Shown here: positions 6,802 to 15,748 of the stretch, piece after piece
Layout of the letters: each line of letters starts with the position of its first letter
How positions within the stretch are numbered: position 1 is the first letter of the stretch
NCBI GenBank assembly: GCA_026710655.1
Contig: JAPOQN010000068.1
Span: 1-64,000, forward strand
DNA length: 64,000 nt
Origin: Chloroflexota bacterium
GTDB lineage: Bacteria; Chloroflexota; Dehalococcoidia; Tepidiformales; Tepidiformaceae
Direction: 5' to 3'
Notes under the pieces: model-generated
The model's database searches: none
What the model was told of the DNA's origin: nothing
The model's input: the letters and a program-made list of their open reading frames with translations, nothing else
Translations under genes and position numbers: made by a program

Positions 6802-7922
6802 ATCCTTGCTTCCCGATCTCCGTTGGCGCTGATCTCGCCCATTGAGCGGATGTTGCGCCGAAGAAACGCCGGCAATTCGGCGTCTTCCTCCGATGAGATG
6901 CCCGGCAGCTCCAGGGCCACGGCCCGTGGTTTGCTGGCGGCGTTCCGTTTCAGGCCCACCGTTGGGGCCTGCATGTCAGAGAACCCCGTCGCGATCACCG
7001 TCATGTGCACCGAGTCCCCGACCGACGGGTCGATGACCGTGCCGAAGATGATGTTGGCGGTGCTGTCGACCACTTCCGCGATCACGCGTGCGGCGATGTC
7101 CAGCTCGCGCAGCTTCAGGTTCCCGTCGTGGGTGACGTTGAAGAGCACGTTCGTCGCCCCGTTGATCGTCTGATCAAGCAGCGGGCTCGCCGTGGCCTTC
7201 TTCGCCGCTTCCGCGGCGCGGTTCTCGCCCGACGCATCCCCGATGGCGAGCAGCGCGGGGCCGGCCTCGCTCATCACGGTGCGCACGTCGTTGAAGTCGA
7301 GGTTGATCGCCCCGTTCTGGCTGATGATGTTCGAGATCGCCTGGATCGCCTGCCGAAGCACGTCGTCCGCCATTTCGAACGCCTGGTCCATCGTGAAGTC
7401 GTCGGGGCAGCTCTCCAGTAGCCGCGAGTTGGGGATCGAGATGAGCGTGTCCACCTTCTCCCGCAACTGGTCGATGCCGCCACGGGCCGCCCGCGAGCGG
7501 GCCGCGCCCTCCCAGGCGAACGGCGTGGTCACGGTGCCGATCGTCAGCGCGCCGACTTCGCGCGCCACCTCGGCTATCACGGGCGCCGCTCCGGTGCCCG
7601 TTCCCCCGCCCATGCCGGCTGCCACGAACACCATCTCGGCGCCGTCCAGCAGCTCTTCCAGTTCGGCCCGGCTCTCCTCGGCGGCGCGCTCACCGCGCGT
7701 GGGGTCGCCCCCGACGCCCAGGCCCTTCGTCAGCTTCTCCCCGATGCGCAGCCGCAGCTCCGCGTCGGAGCTGGCGAGCGCCTGCGCATCGGTGTTGACG
7801 GCCACGAAGGTCACGCCCGGGATATTCGCGTGCACCATGCGGTTCACGGCGTTCCCGCCGCCACCGCCCACTCCGATGACCTTGATGTCCGGCAGTAGTT
7901 CCTGATCGACTGTGTAACTCAA
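6786..7922 (-). CDS. ftsZ: Cell division protein FtsZ
   Basis: This tubulin-like GTPase forms the division ring. The 378-aa protein shows IKVIGVGGGGGNAVNRM, the tubulin signature GGGTGTGAAP and the T7-loop region NLDFNDVRTVM. The start is a TTG at 7922 (LSYTVDQELLPDIKVIG), supported by GGAGG seven nucleotides upstream; no ATG or GTG is better placed. The conserved C-terminal tail ELPAFLRR, which binds FtsA, is followed by an extra ~20 residues ending MAERR. That extension reaches into the inverted repeat around the stop. It is the last gene of the dcw cluster, 92 nt after ftsA. Confidence 0.95.
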   Translation of the reverse strand: MSYTVDQELLPDIKVIGVGGGGGNAVNRMVHANIPGVTFVAVNTDAQALASSDAELRLRIGEKLTKGLGVGGDPTRGERAAEESRAELEELLDGAEMVFVAAGMGGGTGTGAAPVIAEVAREVGALTIGTVTTPFAWEGAARSRAARGGIDQLREKVDTLISIPNSRLLESCPDDFTMDQAFEMADDVLRQAIQAISNIISQNGAINLDFNDVRTVMSEAGPALLAIGDASGENRAAEAAKKATASPLLDQTINGATNVLFNVTHDGNLKLRELDIAARVIAEVVDSTANIIFGTVIDPSVGDSVHMTVIATGFSDMQAPTVGLKRNAASKPRAVALELPGISSEEDAELPAFLRRNIRSMGEISANGDREARMAERR

Positions 7923-8014
7923 CGTTCTTCCTCCGTCTGTGGGGTGTTGGCGGATTGGTTTCGGTCTGACCGTTAGCGTCGGGATGGCCCTCCTCGGTGC
8001 TGGGATGTTCTCGA

Positions 8015-9259
8015 TTACTGGGGGATGAAGGCTCGCCCAAACGCTGCGACGCGCTTGAGGAAGCCGCTCTCCGGGTCGTCTTTGCGGGCCCCCGCGGGTC
8101 GCTGGGCCGTGACGGCCCCCCGCAGGGCGTGCTTCGCGAGCCCCACCACGGTTGTGTAGGCGGGAGTCGTGATCAGGTCCGTGAGTCCCGTGCATCCGCG
8201 CGGCCCGCCGACTCGCGCCGGCAGGTCGAGCCGCTGCTCCGCGAGCTCGTCGATGCCCCGCAGCTGGCTCGTGCCTCCAGTGAGCACGAGTCCCGCCGCG
8301 AGACGGTCCAGGTAGCCCGCGCGCTTCAGCTCGATGGCTACCATCTCCAGGATCTCTTCCGTACGTGCTTGCAGGATCTCCGCCACGTGGCCGGCCGAGA
8401 CCACCTTCCGTGGATTCGTCCCGAAGGCGCGCACCTCCACGTCCACGCTTCCGACTTCCGTCGTCGGGATGGCCGCTCCGTGCTCGCATTTCAGGCGTTC
8501 GGCGCTCTCCCAGGGGCAGCGCAGCAGCCGCGCCAGGTCCTGGGTCAGGTGCGTGCCGCCCAGCGGCAGCGTTGCCGTGTGCGCCACGGCGCCCTCGTCG
8601 TACACGCAGATGGACGTCGTGCTGCCGCCGATGTCGACCGCTGCCACGCCCTGTGCCCGCTCTTCGGCGGTCAGCGCCCCCGTCGCCGCCGCGAGCGACC
8701 CGAGTACGATCTCGTCGACCTGGATGCCCGCGTCCTCCACGCACTTCGTCAGGTTCTGCACGGCCGAGACCGCCCCCGTCACGATGTGCGTCTCCGCGTC
8801 GAGCCGTCCGCCGTACATCCCCACGGGGTCGGAGACGGGGTCGGTGCCCTCGATCCAGTACCCCCGCGGGATCACGTGCAGGACCTGGCGGTTGGTGGGG
8901 ATGTTGATCTGCCCCGCCACCTCCACCGCCCGCTCGCGGTCCTCCGCTGCGATCGGCTCCGTGCGGTCGGCGATGGCCACGATGCCGCGGTTGTTCTGCG
9001 AGCTCAGGTGCCCGCCGGCAATCCCCACGACGCCGCTCAGGATGCGCATCCCGCACGACTGCTCGGCCTTCTCCACTGCCGTTGCCACGGCGTCGCGGGC
9101 CGACTGGATGTTGTCGATTACCCCGCGGGAGAGGCCGGCTGCCGGCGTTACGCCGACGCCGAGCACGCGCGCTTGCCCGTACTCGTTCACGTCGGCGACG
9201 AGCGCCGTCACCTTGGTCGACCCGATGTCGATGGCTGCTATGGCGTTACTTCGCTTCAT
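8015..9259 (-). CDS. ftsA: Cell division protein FtsA
   Basis: This actin-like ATPase tethers FtsZ to the membrane. The 414-aa protein has phosphate motifs AIDIGSTKVTALV (about 9-21) and AAVDIGGSTTSICVYDEG, and the adenosine motif VLTGGTSQLRGIDELA. The C-terminal GFLKRVAAFGRAFIP is amphipathic and fits the membrane-targeting helix. The ATG at 9259 has GAGGGG upstream with 4-nt spacing. FtsA argues against an actinobacterial host, where it is absent. The gap to ftsZ (7923-8014) holds a short palindrome, CGGTCAGACCG, and the ftsZ ribosome-binding site. Confidence 0.95.
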   Translation of the reverse strand: MKRSNAIAAIDIGSTKVTALVADVNEYGQARVLGVGVTPAAGLSRGVIDNIQSARDAVATAVEKAEQSCGMRILSGVVGIAGGHLSSQNNRGIVAIADRTEPIAAEDRERAVEVAGQINIPTNRQVLHVIPRGYWIEGTDPVSDPVGMYGGRLDAETHIVTGAVSAVQNLTKCVEDAGIQVDEIVLGSLAAATGALTAEERAQGVAAVDIGGSTTSICVYDEGAVAHTATLPLGGTHLTQDLARLLRCPWESAERLKCEHGAAIPTTEVGSVDVEVRAFGTNPRKVVSAGHVAEILQARTEEILEMVAIELKRAGYLDRLAAGLVLTGGTSQLRGIDELAEQRLDLPARVGGPRGCTGLTDLITTPAYTTVVGLAKHALRGAVTAQRPAGARKDDPESGFLKRVAAFGRAFIPQ

Positions 9260-9280
9260 GGTTCCCCTCGTTGACGTTTT

Positions 9281-10177
9281 TCACCGCAGCACGGGCCTGT
9301 CCCCGAACCGCAGGTCGATGGTCGAATAGGTGATGTTCTGGGCCGTGGCTTCTTCGGCCACGCGCGCCCACACGGCGAGCTTGTAGGCGATGCCGCTCGA
9401 GTCCCCGAGCAGCGCCGTCTGGCCGTCCGCCGTGCGAACGCGGATTCCCTCGTCTGGTGAGTAGGTCAGCTCGACCGCGCGCGTGCCCAGCACCTGCTCG
9501 ATCTGGCGTGTGATCTCGGCGGCCGCTTCCACCGCGTGGTGATCCACCCGGTCGCCCGCCCGCAGCGAGTACGACTCGTTGCTCACGATCGTCGTCGAGC
9601 CCGCCGGCGGGGCGCCGAACCCCAGCACGTAGCCCTCGCGGTCGATGGTGTAGCGCTGCCCTGCCTGCTCCCACGAACCCCACGGCTCGCGTTCCCGTAC
9701 CACGATGCGCACCGTGTCCGGCCACTCGCGCTCGATCTCGACCGAGGCCACCAGCGGCAGCTCGGCGATGGCATCGGCTGCGCTGCCCAGGTCGGCGGTA
9801 AGCATGCGCTCGCCCCAGAAGTCGACGCGCTCGATGATGTCGCTCTCCCGCGTGGACACGGCCCCCACGACCTCCACCTCCCCTACCCGCAGCAACGGCG
9901 ACTCCCACGCCCACACGGCCCCGCCCACGACAACCAGCAACAGGGCCGCCGCCGCGATCGGCAGCCAGCGTGCTCGCAGCCAGGAGCGGCCGCGGTGCCC
10001 GATGGCCGACGTGCGCGCTCCAAGCCGGAGCTTCCGCTCGCCGACCCTCCGGTCCCGGCGCACGACCCGTGGGCGCTCGGCTGCACGTGTCGGGGCGCCC
10101 TGCTCGACAGGGCGATTCCGCCGGACGACTCGCTTCGGCTGGCCCTTTGGCTGGGACTGGTCGTGCCGTCTGATCAT
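9281..10177 (-). CDS. ftsQ: Cell division protein FtsQ (POTRA domain)
   Basis: This 298-aa bitopic protein links early and late divisome parts. It has a long basic cytoplasmic N-terminus (residues 1-70), one membrane helix at about 72-91 (LPIAAAALLLVVVGGAVWAW), and a POTRA domain starting LRVGEVEVVGAVSTRESDI. A FtsQ beta domain follows, with WPDTVRIVVREREPWG at about 152-167. The ATG at 10177 overlaps the ddl stop as ATGA. The cytoplasmic tail of ~70 Arg-rich residues is longer than in E. coli. Confidence 0.9.
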   Translation of the reverse strand: MIRRHDQSQPKGQPKRVVRRNRPVEQGAPTRAAERPRVVRRDRRVGERKLRLGARTSAIGHRGRSWLRARWLPIAAAALLLVVVGGAVWAWESPLLRVGEVEVVGAVSTRESDIIERVDFWGERMLTADLGSAADAIAELPLVASVEIEREWPDTVRIVVREREPWGSWEQAGQRYTIDREGYVLGFGAPPAGSTTIVSNESYSLRAGDRVDHHAVEAAAEITRQIEQVLGTRAVELTYSPDEGIRVRTADGQTALLGDSSGIAYKLAVWARVAEEATAQNITYSTIDLRFGDRPVLR

Positions 10178-11226
10178 CGCGGCGCCCCCCGTTCCCCCCG
10201 CGCGATGGCGAGGTCGAGGATGCGCGTGAGCAGGTCGGTGTAGGCGAGACCGCTCGCCTCCCACAGCTGCGGGAACATGCTGATGCTCGTGAACCCCGGA
10301 ATCGTGTTCACCTCGCTGCCCGTTGCCTCCCCGTCCGCTCCGACGAAAAAGTCCACGCGCGCGTACCCCTCGCAGCCCATCGCCACGTACATGCGTACGG
10401 CCAGCTCCCGCACCCGCGCAGCCGCCTCGTCGTCGATGCGCGCGGGCACGTGCAGGGCCGTCTTCGAATCGGCGGCGTACTTGCTGTCGTAGTCGTAGAA
10501 CTCGCGGTCCGGCTCGATCTCCCCGACCACCGCGGCCGCCTCCGGCGCCTCGTTCCCGAGGACCGAGCACTCGACCTCGCGACCCGCCACCGCCTGCTCC
10601 ACCACCACCTTCTCGTCGTGGGGAAGGGCCGCTGCGAACGCCCGGCCCAGGTCCTCGCGCGAGGCCACGCGCGTGATGCCGATGCTGGAGCCGCCGTTCG
10701 CCGGCTTGGCGAAGCAGGGATAGCCGACCTCGTCCTCGATGAAGCGGTAGGCCTCCTCGATGTTCCGCTCGATCTCCCAGCGGCGAAGCACTACATAACG
10801 CGCGACGGGGATCCCCGCCTCGGCGAACAGCGCTTTCTGCAGCGCCTTGTCCATCCCCACCGCGCTCGCCGCCACGCCCGCGCCCGCGTAGGGGATGTCC
10901 GCCAGTTCCAGCAGGCCCTGCAGGCAACCGTCCTCGCCGAACGTGCCGTGAATGAGCGGGAAGGCCACGTCGCAGGCGCCCAGGTCGGCGAGCGCCCTGC
11001 CGCTGGTCAGCAGCATCCCGCCCTCGTGGAGCGTCTCGATGCTGTCGGCGAGCGCCTCCTCCGTCTCCGCCACCGAGAGCCACTCGCCTGCCCGCGTCAC
11101 GCCGATCGGCGCGACTTCCCAGCGCTCGCGGTCGAGCGCCCCGATGACGCTGCGCGCGCTGCGCACGCTTACCTCGTGCTCCCCCGAGCGGCCCCCGAAA
11201 ATGACTGCCACGCGCTGCCTCGCCAT
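10174..11226 (-). CDS. ddl: D-alanine--D-alanine ligase
   Basis: This ATP-grasp enzyme makes the D-Ala-D-Ala dipeptide that MurF adds to the peptidoglycan precursor. The 350-aa protein has the N-terminal VIFGGRSGEHEVSVRSA block, HGTFGEDG at 93-100, the ATP-grasp core (KPANGGSSIGITRV at 174-187) and the metal-binding end GSEVNTIPGFTSISMFPQLW (303-322). The YDYDSKY loop indicates a D-Ala-D-Ala rather than a D-Ala-D-lactate ligase. The ATG at 11226 shares one base with the murB stop. Confidence 0.95.
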   Translation of the reverse strand: MARQRVAVIFGGRSGEHEVSVRSARSVIGALDRERWEVAPIGVTRAGEWLSVAETEEALADSIETLHEGGMLLTSGRALADLGACDVAFPLIHGTFGEDGCLQGLLELADIPYAGAGVAASAVGMDKALQKALFAEAGIPVARYVVLRRWEIERNIEEAYRFIEDEVGYPCFAKPANGGSSIGITRVASREDLGRAFAAALPHDEKVVVEQAVAGREVECSVLGNEAPEAAAVVGEIEPDREFYDYDSKYAADSKTALHVPARIDDEAAARVRELAVRMYVAMGCEGYARVDFFVGADGEATGSEVNTIPGFTSISMFPQLWEASGLAYTDLLTRILDLAIARGERGAPR

Positions 11227-12134
11227 CACCACGCCCCCACGAACCCGACTTCGCGCCGGAGCTGGATGCCGTGTGTCTCGAGGACGCGCCGTTCCGCTTC
11301 CTCGACCAGCCAGAGCACGTCGCTGGCCCGCGCTCGCCCGAGGTTCACGAAGAAGTTGGTGTGCTGGTCGCTGATGGCCGCGTCGCCCCGCCGCTCCCCG
11401 CGCAACCCCACCGAGTCGATCAGCCTCCAGGCGGGGCTCTCGGGCGGATTGGTGAACATCGAACCGGCGTTGCGACCGCGGGGCTGACCGGTCAGCCGGC
11501 GCTGGTCGTAGCCGTTTGCCTCCGCGAGCAGCGCATCCGCGTCGCCCTCGCTCAGCGAGAGTTCCGCCTCCAGCACCGTGCGACCGGCGAGGGCGCCGCG
11601 CCTGAAGGCGCTGCCGCGATACGTCAGATCGAGCTCGCCGGCGCTCAGCCAGGCGTCGCCGTCCGCGGGATCGAGCAGGCGCACGCGCGTGAGCACGTCC
11701 GCAAGGCAGCCCCCGTAGGCGCCCGCGTTGTAGACCACTGCCCCGCCCAGCGTCCCCGGGATGCCGACCGCCCACGCCAGCCCCGCCACCCCCGCGCGGC
11801 ACATCTTCCGCGCAAAGCCCGCGAAGCTCGCCCCGCTCCCCACCCGCACGCGGAAGCCGTCGTGCTCCTCCTCGCGCGCCCGGTTGTCGATCACGAGGCC
11901 GCGGATGCCTCCGTCGGCGACCACGATGTTGCTTCCGCTGCCCAGCACGAACGGCCCCGCGTCAGCCTCGGCGGCGATGCGGGACGCCTGCGCGAGCGCG
12001 TCGGCGCTGCGCACGGTCACGTACAGGTCCGCGGGACCGCCCACCCCGAACGTTGTGTGCCGCGACATCGGCTCGCCGATGCGCACGTCGCCCACTGCCT
12101 CGAGGCTCGCCGCCAGCCGTTCGATTGCCGTCAT
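11226..12134 (-). CDS. murB: UDP-N-acetylenolpyruvoylglucosamine reductase
   Basis: This FAD enzyme reduces UDP-GlcNAc-enolpyruvate to UDP-MurNAc with NADPH. The 302-aa protein shows SRHTTFGVGGPADL (24-37), the FAD-binding VLGSGSNIVVADGG (63-76), GIPGTLGGAVVYNAGAYGG (124-142) and the catalytic serine in AGSMFTNP (S225). The length and missing extra domain fit type II MurB enzymes. The ATG at 12134 overlaps the murC stop as ATGA. Confidence 0.95.
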   Translation of the reverse strand: MTAIERLAASLEAVGDVRIGEPMSRHTTFGVGGPADLYVTVRSADALAQASRIAAEADAGPFVLGSGSNIVVADGGIRGLVIDNRAREEEHDGFRVRVGSGASFAGFARKMCRAGVAGLAWAVGIPGTLGGAVVYNAGAYGGCLADVLTRVRLLDPADGDAWLSAGELDLTYRGSAFRRGALAGRTVLEAELSLSEGDADALLAEANGYDQRRLTGQPRGRNAGSMFTNPPESPAWRLIDSVGLRGERRGDAAISDQHTNFFVNLGRARASDVLWLVEEAERRVLETHGIQLRREVGFVGAW

Positions 12135-13498
12135 GACAGTCGCTCCAGCAGCAGCGGGCCGACTTCCGTGACGCTCCCCGCGCCGATCGTCAGTACGACG
12201 TCGCCGGGGCCTGCCAGCGCGGCCGTCTGCTCGACCGCCCCCGCGAAGTCGGCGGCGTAGGAGGCGGAAGGCCGCGCAATGGCTCGGGCGAGGTCGGTGG
12301 CCATGCGGCCTTCCGTTGGCGTCTCGCGTGCCGCGTAAGTCTCCAGGATCACGAGCTCGTCGAGCCCGTCCCAGCACTCCAGCCAGCCTTCCCACAGGTA
12401 GGCGATACGGCTGTATGTGTGCGGCTGGTGGATGCCAATGAGTCGACGCCCCGGAAAGCGCGTGCGCGCGGCGCCGAGCACCGCGCGGACCTCGCTCGGG
12501 TGGTGCGCGTACTCGTCGATGACGAGCACGCCGCTCGCCTCGCCCACGCGCTCGAAGCGCCGCTTCGCGCCCTGGAAGCAGGCCGCGGCCTCGCGGACGG
12601 TGGCGAACGGTGTGCCCTCCCCGAGGCACACCGCCGCCGCAGCCAGCGTGTTCTCGACGGCGTACTCTCCCGGCAAGGGGATCGTGAGCTCGCCCAGGAC
12701 TGTGCCTTCGCGCCGGACGGCAAACGTGGCGCCCGTCTCGCTCAGGTCAAGGTTGGTCGCCTGCCACGTGCAGCCGTCCGTCAGCCCGTAGGTCTCGACC
12801 GTGAAGTCGCCCGCGGCGGCTGCCGCCACCCGTGCCGACCCCGCGTTCCCGCCGCCCGCCACCAGCCGCCCGCCCGGTCGCAGGCGCCGCGCGAACGTCA
12901 GGAAGGCCTCCTCGTACGCCTCGGGCGTTCCGTAGAGGTCGAGGTGGTCGGCGTCGACGTTCGTGATGACCGCCACGTCCGGTTCGTACGCGTGGAAGGC
13001 GCGCTGGTACTCGTCCGCCTCCACCACGCAGATGTCGCCGCCGCCCCAGGAGGCGTTCCCGCCCAGGTCGCGGCTCTCGCCGCCGATCAGGTACATCGGC
13101 TGGCGGCCCGCCCGGCTCAGGATGAACGCGATCAGGCTCGTCGTCGTCGTCTTCCCATGCGACCCCGCGACCGCGACCACCCGCTTCCCCTCCATCAACC
13201 CTGCGACCACCTCGGGACGGCCTAGCACTGGCAGCCCCCGCCGTCGCGCCTCCGCCACCTCGGGGTTGTCGTCGCCGACTGCCGCTGTCGCGACCACGCT
13301 CCGCGCCTCGCCAAGGTTCTCGGCCGCGTGCTCCGGGTAGACCATCACGCCCATCGCCTCGAGGTTCCTGGTGAGCGCCGACGGCTCGAGGTCGCTGCCC
13401 TGCACGGCCTCCCCCCGCTCCCGCAGCAGCAGCGCGATCGCCGACATGTGCATGCCGCCGATTCCCACGATGTGTACCGGTCCGCGAATCTCGGTCAT
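12131..13498 (-). CDS. murC: UDP-N-acetylmuramate--L-alanine ligase
   Basis: This Mur ligase adds L-Ala to UDP-MurNAc with ATP. The 455-aa protein has an N-terminal nucleotide-binding domain (HIVGIGGMHMSAIALLL, 9-25), the P-loop AGSHGKTTTT (111-120), EADEY in the central domain, NVDADHLDLYG, and a C-terminal domain with DEYAHHPSEV. Those features are specific to MurC among Mur ligases. The ATG at 13498 overlaps the murG stop as ATGA. Confidence 0.95.
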   Translation of the reverse strand: MTEIRGPVHIVGIGGMHMSAIALLLRERGEAVQGSDLEPSALTRNLEAMGVMVYPEHAAENLGEARSVVATAAVGDDNPEVAEARRRGLPVLGRPEVVAGLMEGKRVVAVAGSHGKTTTTSLIAFILSRAGRQPMYLIGGESRDLGGNASWGGGDICVVEADEYQRAFHAYEPDVAVITNVDADHLDLYGTPEAYEEAFLTFARRLRPGGRLVAGGGNAGSARVAAAAAGDFTVETYGLTDGCTWQATNLDLSETGATFAVRREGTVLGELTIPLPGEYAVENTLAAAAVCLGEGTPFATVREAAACFQGAKRRFERVGEASGVLVIDEYAHHPSEVRAVLGAARTRFPGRRLIGIHQPHTYSRIAYLWEGWLECWDGLDELVILETYAARETPTEGRMATDLARAIARPSASYAADFAGAVEQTAALAGPGDVVLTIGAGSVTEVGPLLLERLS

Positions 13499-14580
13499 CG
13501 CGCTGCCACCTCCCGCAGGATGGCGGCGAGCCGCTCCGCCCCGTCGGCGTGGCCCGCCGAGCGCGCCGCCTCCGCCATGCCCCCGCGCCCCTCGTCGTCC
13601 TGCAGCAGGTCGAGCACGCGCCCTTCGAGCGTTTCCAGGTCCTCTTCCTCGATGAGGACGGCAGCTCCCCGTTCGGCCAGCCAGCGCGCGTTCTCGCGCT
13701 GGTGCCCGCCCGCGAACGTCCCCGGTACGAGGATCGCCGGGAGCCCCGCGGCGGGCAGTTCGCCCAGCGTGCTCGCGCCCGCGCGCATCACCGCCAGGTC
13801 GGCCGCGACCATCAGCGCCGGCAGGTCCTCCCGGAACGGCGCCTGCTCGTATCGCTCGCGCAGTTCCTCGGGCAGCGATGCCCGTGCAGCAGCCGCCTCC
13901 TCCGAGGCGGCCCCGCCCGTCACGTGTACGACGTGCGCAGCCTCGCAGAGCCTCGGCAGCGCCTGCCAGATCGCGTGGTTGATGCGCTGTGCCCCCTGCG
14001 TCCCCGCCGCGACCAGCAAGACCCGCTCGTCCGCGCCCCAGCCGAGTGTCTCCCGCGCTTGCTCGCGCGGGGTGCGGAAGGCGTCGCGCACGGGGTAGCC
14101 GCTCACGACCGTCTTCTCGGCGGGTAGGCGCGGAAGCGCCGCTTCCGTGGCCGCCGCGATCAGCGTCGCCAGGCGGCTCTCGGCCCGCACCGCGAGGCCG
14201 GGCTCCACGTCCGGCAGGAACACCACGAGGGGCAGGCGCAGTAGCCGCGCGGCCACGCTCGGCGGGAAGCTGCCGTAGCCGCCCGTGCTCAACAGCACGT
14301 TCGGGCGGAAGCGCCGCAGCGACCGCAGCGCGGCCGCGATGCCCAGCGCGGTGCGGGCGAGTCCCCGCGCCAACGCCACCGGCGACCGGCCCCGCAGGGG
14401 CGCCGCCGGAACCGTCTCGAAGGGCACGTCGTGGCCCTGCACCAGCGCCCGCTCTCCCCGGTTGTCCGGACCGAAGAAGCGCGCCTCCACCGGCTCGCCC
14501 GTGGCCCGCAGCGCCCCCAGGGTGGCCAGCGCCGGGAAGATGTGGCCCGCTGTTCCGCCCGCTGCCAGCGCCACCCTCAT
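13495..14580 (-). CDS. murG: UDP-GlcNAc:lipid I GlcNAc transferase
   Basis: This membrane-associated GT-B glycosyltransferase turns lipid I into lipid II. The 361-aa protein has the N-terminal GGTAGHIFPALA loop (8-19), STGGYGSFPPSVAARLL (98-114), GTQGAQRIN (193-201) and the donor-binding region RAGASTLGELPAAGLPAILVP (266-286), where MurG family members normally read SRAGA.T. The ATG at 14580 overlaps the ftsW stop as ATGA. Confidence 0.95.
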   Translation of the reverse strand: MRVALAAGGTAGHIFPALATLGALRATGEPVEARFFGPDNRGERALVQGHDVPFETVPAAPLRGRSPVALARGLARTALGIAAALRSLRRFRPNVLLSTGGYGSFPPSVAARLLRLPLVVFLPDVEPGLAVRAESRLATLIAAATEAALPRLPAEKTVVSGYPVRDAFRTPREQARETLGWGADERVLLVAAGTQGAQRINHAIWQALPRLCEAAHVVHVTGGAASEEAAAARASLPEELRERYEQAPFREDLPALMVAADLAVMRAGASTLGELPAAGLPAILVPGTFAGGHQRENARWLAERGAAVLIEEEDLETLEGRVLDLLQDDEGRGGMAEAARSAGHADGAERLAAILREVAAR

Positions 14581-15722
14581 GACTCGTCCCCTTCCTCGGA
14601 GGACTGCCGTCCGGCGCTCGCGCGCTCGCGCGCCGCCTCGCGCGCTTCCGTATATCGCGAGATGCTCGCCAGCACGCCCGCCGCCAGCAGCGTCGCCGCG
14701 AGGGCGCTGCCGCCGTAGCTGAGGAAGGGCAGGGGCACGCCCGTCAGCGGGATGACGCGCGTGATGCCGCCGATGTTCAGGAAGGCCTGGGCCGCGATCC
14801 ACGTCGTGATGCCCGTCGCCAGCAGGAACCCGAACTGGTCCGGCGCGCGCCGCGCGATCTGGTAGCCCTTCAGCATCAGCGTGACGAACAGGAGCAGCAC
14901 CGCGCTCGTCGCCACCAGCCCCATCTCCTCCCCCAGGATCGCGAAGATGCCGTCGGTGTGGCTCTCGGGCACGTAGAAGAACTTGCCCCGGCTCGCCCCC
15001 AGCCCGAGCCCCGTCGGCCCGCCGTTCCCCAGCGCGATCATCGCCTGCAGGGTCTGGAATCCGCTTCCCAGCGGATCCGACTCGGCGCTAATGAAGGCGC
15101 TGAGGCGGTCGAGCCGGTACCCCTCGATAACCGTGAGTGAGACGGCCGCGATGCTCCCCGAGACGAGCAGGGCGCCCATCTGCAGGAACGTCGCCCCCGC
15201 CGCCCAGAACATCGTGATCGTGATCGCGATGATGATGCCGGTCGTCCCCAGATCGGGCTGGAGCATGAGCAGCAGCCCGATAGCGCTGATGATCACGATG
15301 AACGGCATCAGGCCCTGCTCGAAGCTGCGCAGGCTGTCGCCCCGCGAGTTGAGCCACGCCGCCAGGTAGATGATCACGCTGAGCTTGGTGAACTCCGCGG
15401 GCTGCAGGCTGAACCCGCCGAAGGTGAGCCACCGCTGCGCGCCCCCCGCCTCCGTCCCAACGATGAGCGTGAACAGCAGGAGCACCAGCGTGAGCCCCAT
15501 GAAGGGGACCGCCAGGCGCCGCAGGATGTGGTAGTCGAGCCGCATGGCGATCACCAGCAGCACGCCGCCAAGCACCGCCCACGTCGCCTGCCGCACGATG
15601 AAGTGGTGCGAGTCCGAGAACTGCGCGAGCCCGATCACGAAGCTCGCGCTGTACACCGCCACCAGCCCCGTCATCGTGAGCACGGCGATCAGCGCCAGCA
15701 GCGTGTAGTCGGGTCCCCGCAC
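14577..15722 (-). CDS. ftsW: Peptidoglycan polymerase FtsW (SEDS family)
   Basis: This SEDS glycosyltransferase works with FtsI to make septal peptidoglycan. The polytopic protein has about ten hydrophobic segments. SEDS signatures are present, such as RWLTFGGFSLQPAEFTKL, MLQPDLGTTGII, and a late NIGGITRVIPLTGVPLPFLS. The start is uncertain. The GTG at 15722 (MRGPDYTLLALI) is the first standard codon after the murD stop but lacks a Shine-Dalgarno sequence. An ATA at 15752, overlapping the murD TAG as ATAG, has AGGAGGT six nucleotides upstream and would add 10 residues. The basic C-terminal tail is cytoplasmic. Confidence 0.9.
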   Translation of the reverse strand: MRGPDYTLLALIAVLTMTGLVAVYSASFVIGLAQFSDSHHFIVRQATWAVLGGVLLVIAMRLDYHILRRLAVPFMGLTLVLLLFTLIVGTEAGGAQRWLTFGGFSLQPAEFTKLSVIIYLAAWLNSRGDSLRSFEQGLMPFIVIISAIGLLLMLQPDLGTTGIIIAITITMFWAAGATFLQMGALLVSGSIAAVSLTVIEGYRLDRLSAFISAESDPLGSGFQTLQAMIALGNGGPTGLGLGASRGKFFYVPESHTDGIFAILGEEMGLVATSAVLLLFVTLMLKGYQIARRAPDQFGFLLATGITTWIAAQAFLNIGGITRVIPLTGVPLPFLSYGGSALAATLLAAGVLASISRYTEAREAARERASAGRQSSEEGDES

Positions 15723-15748
15723 GGACCAGCGGCGGTTCGAGGCGACAG

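Noticed and set aside
7923-9056. Minus-strand open frame extending ftsZ upstream across ftsA
   Set aside because: It lies inside ftsA in another frame; the ftsZ start is set by the GGAGG-TTG at 7922 and family alignment.
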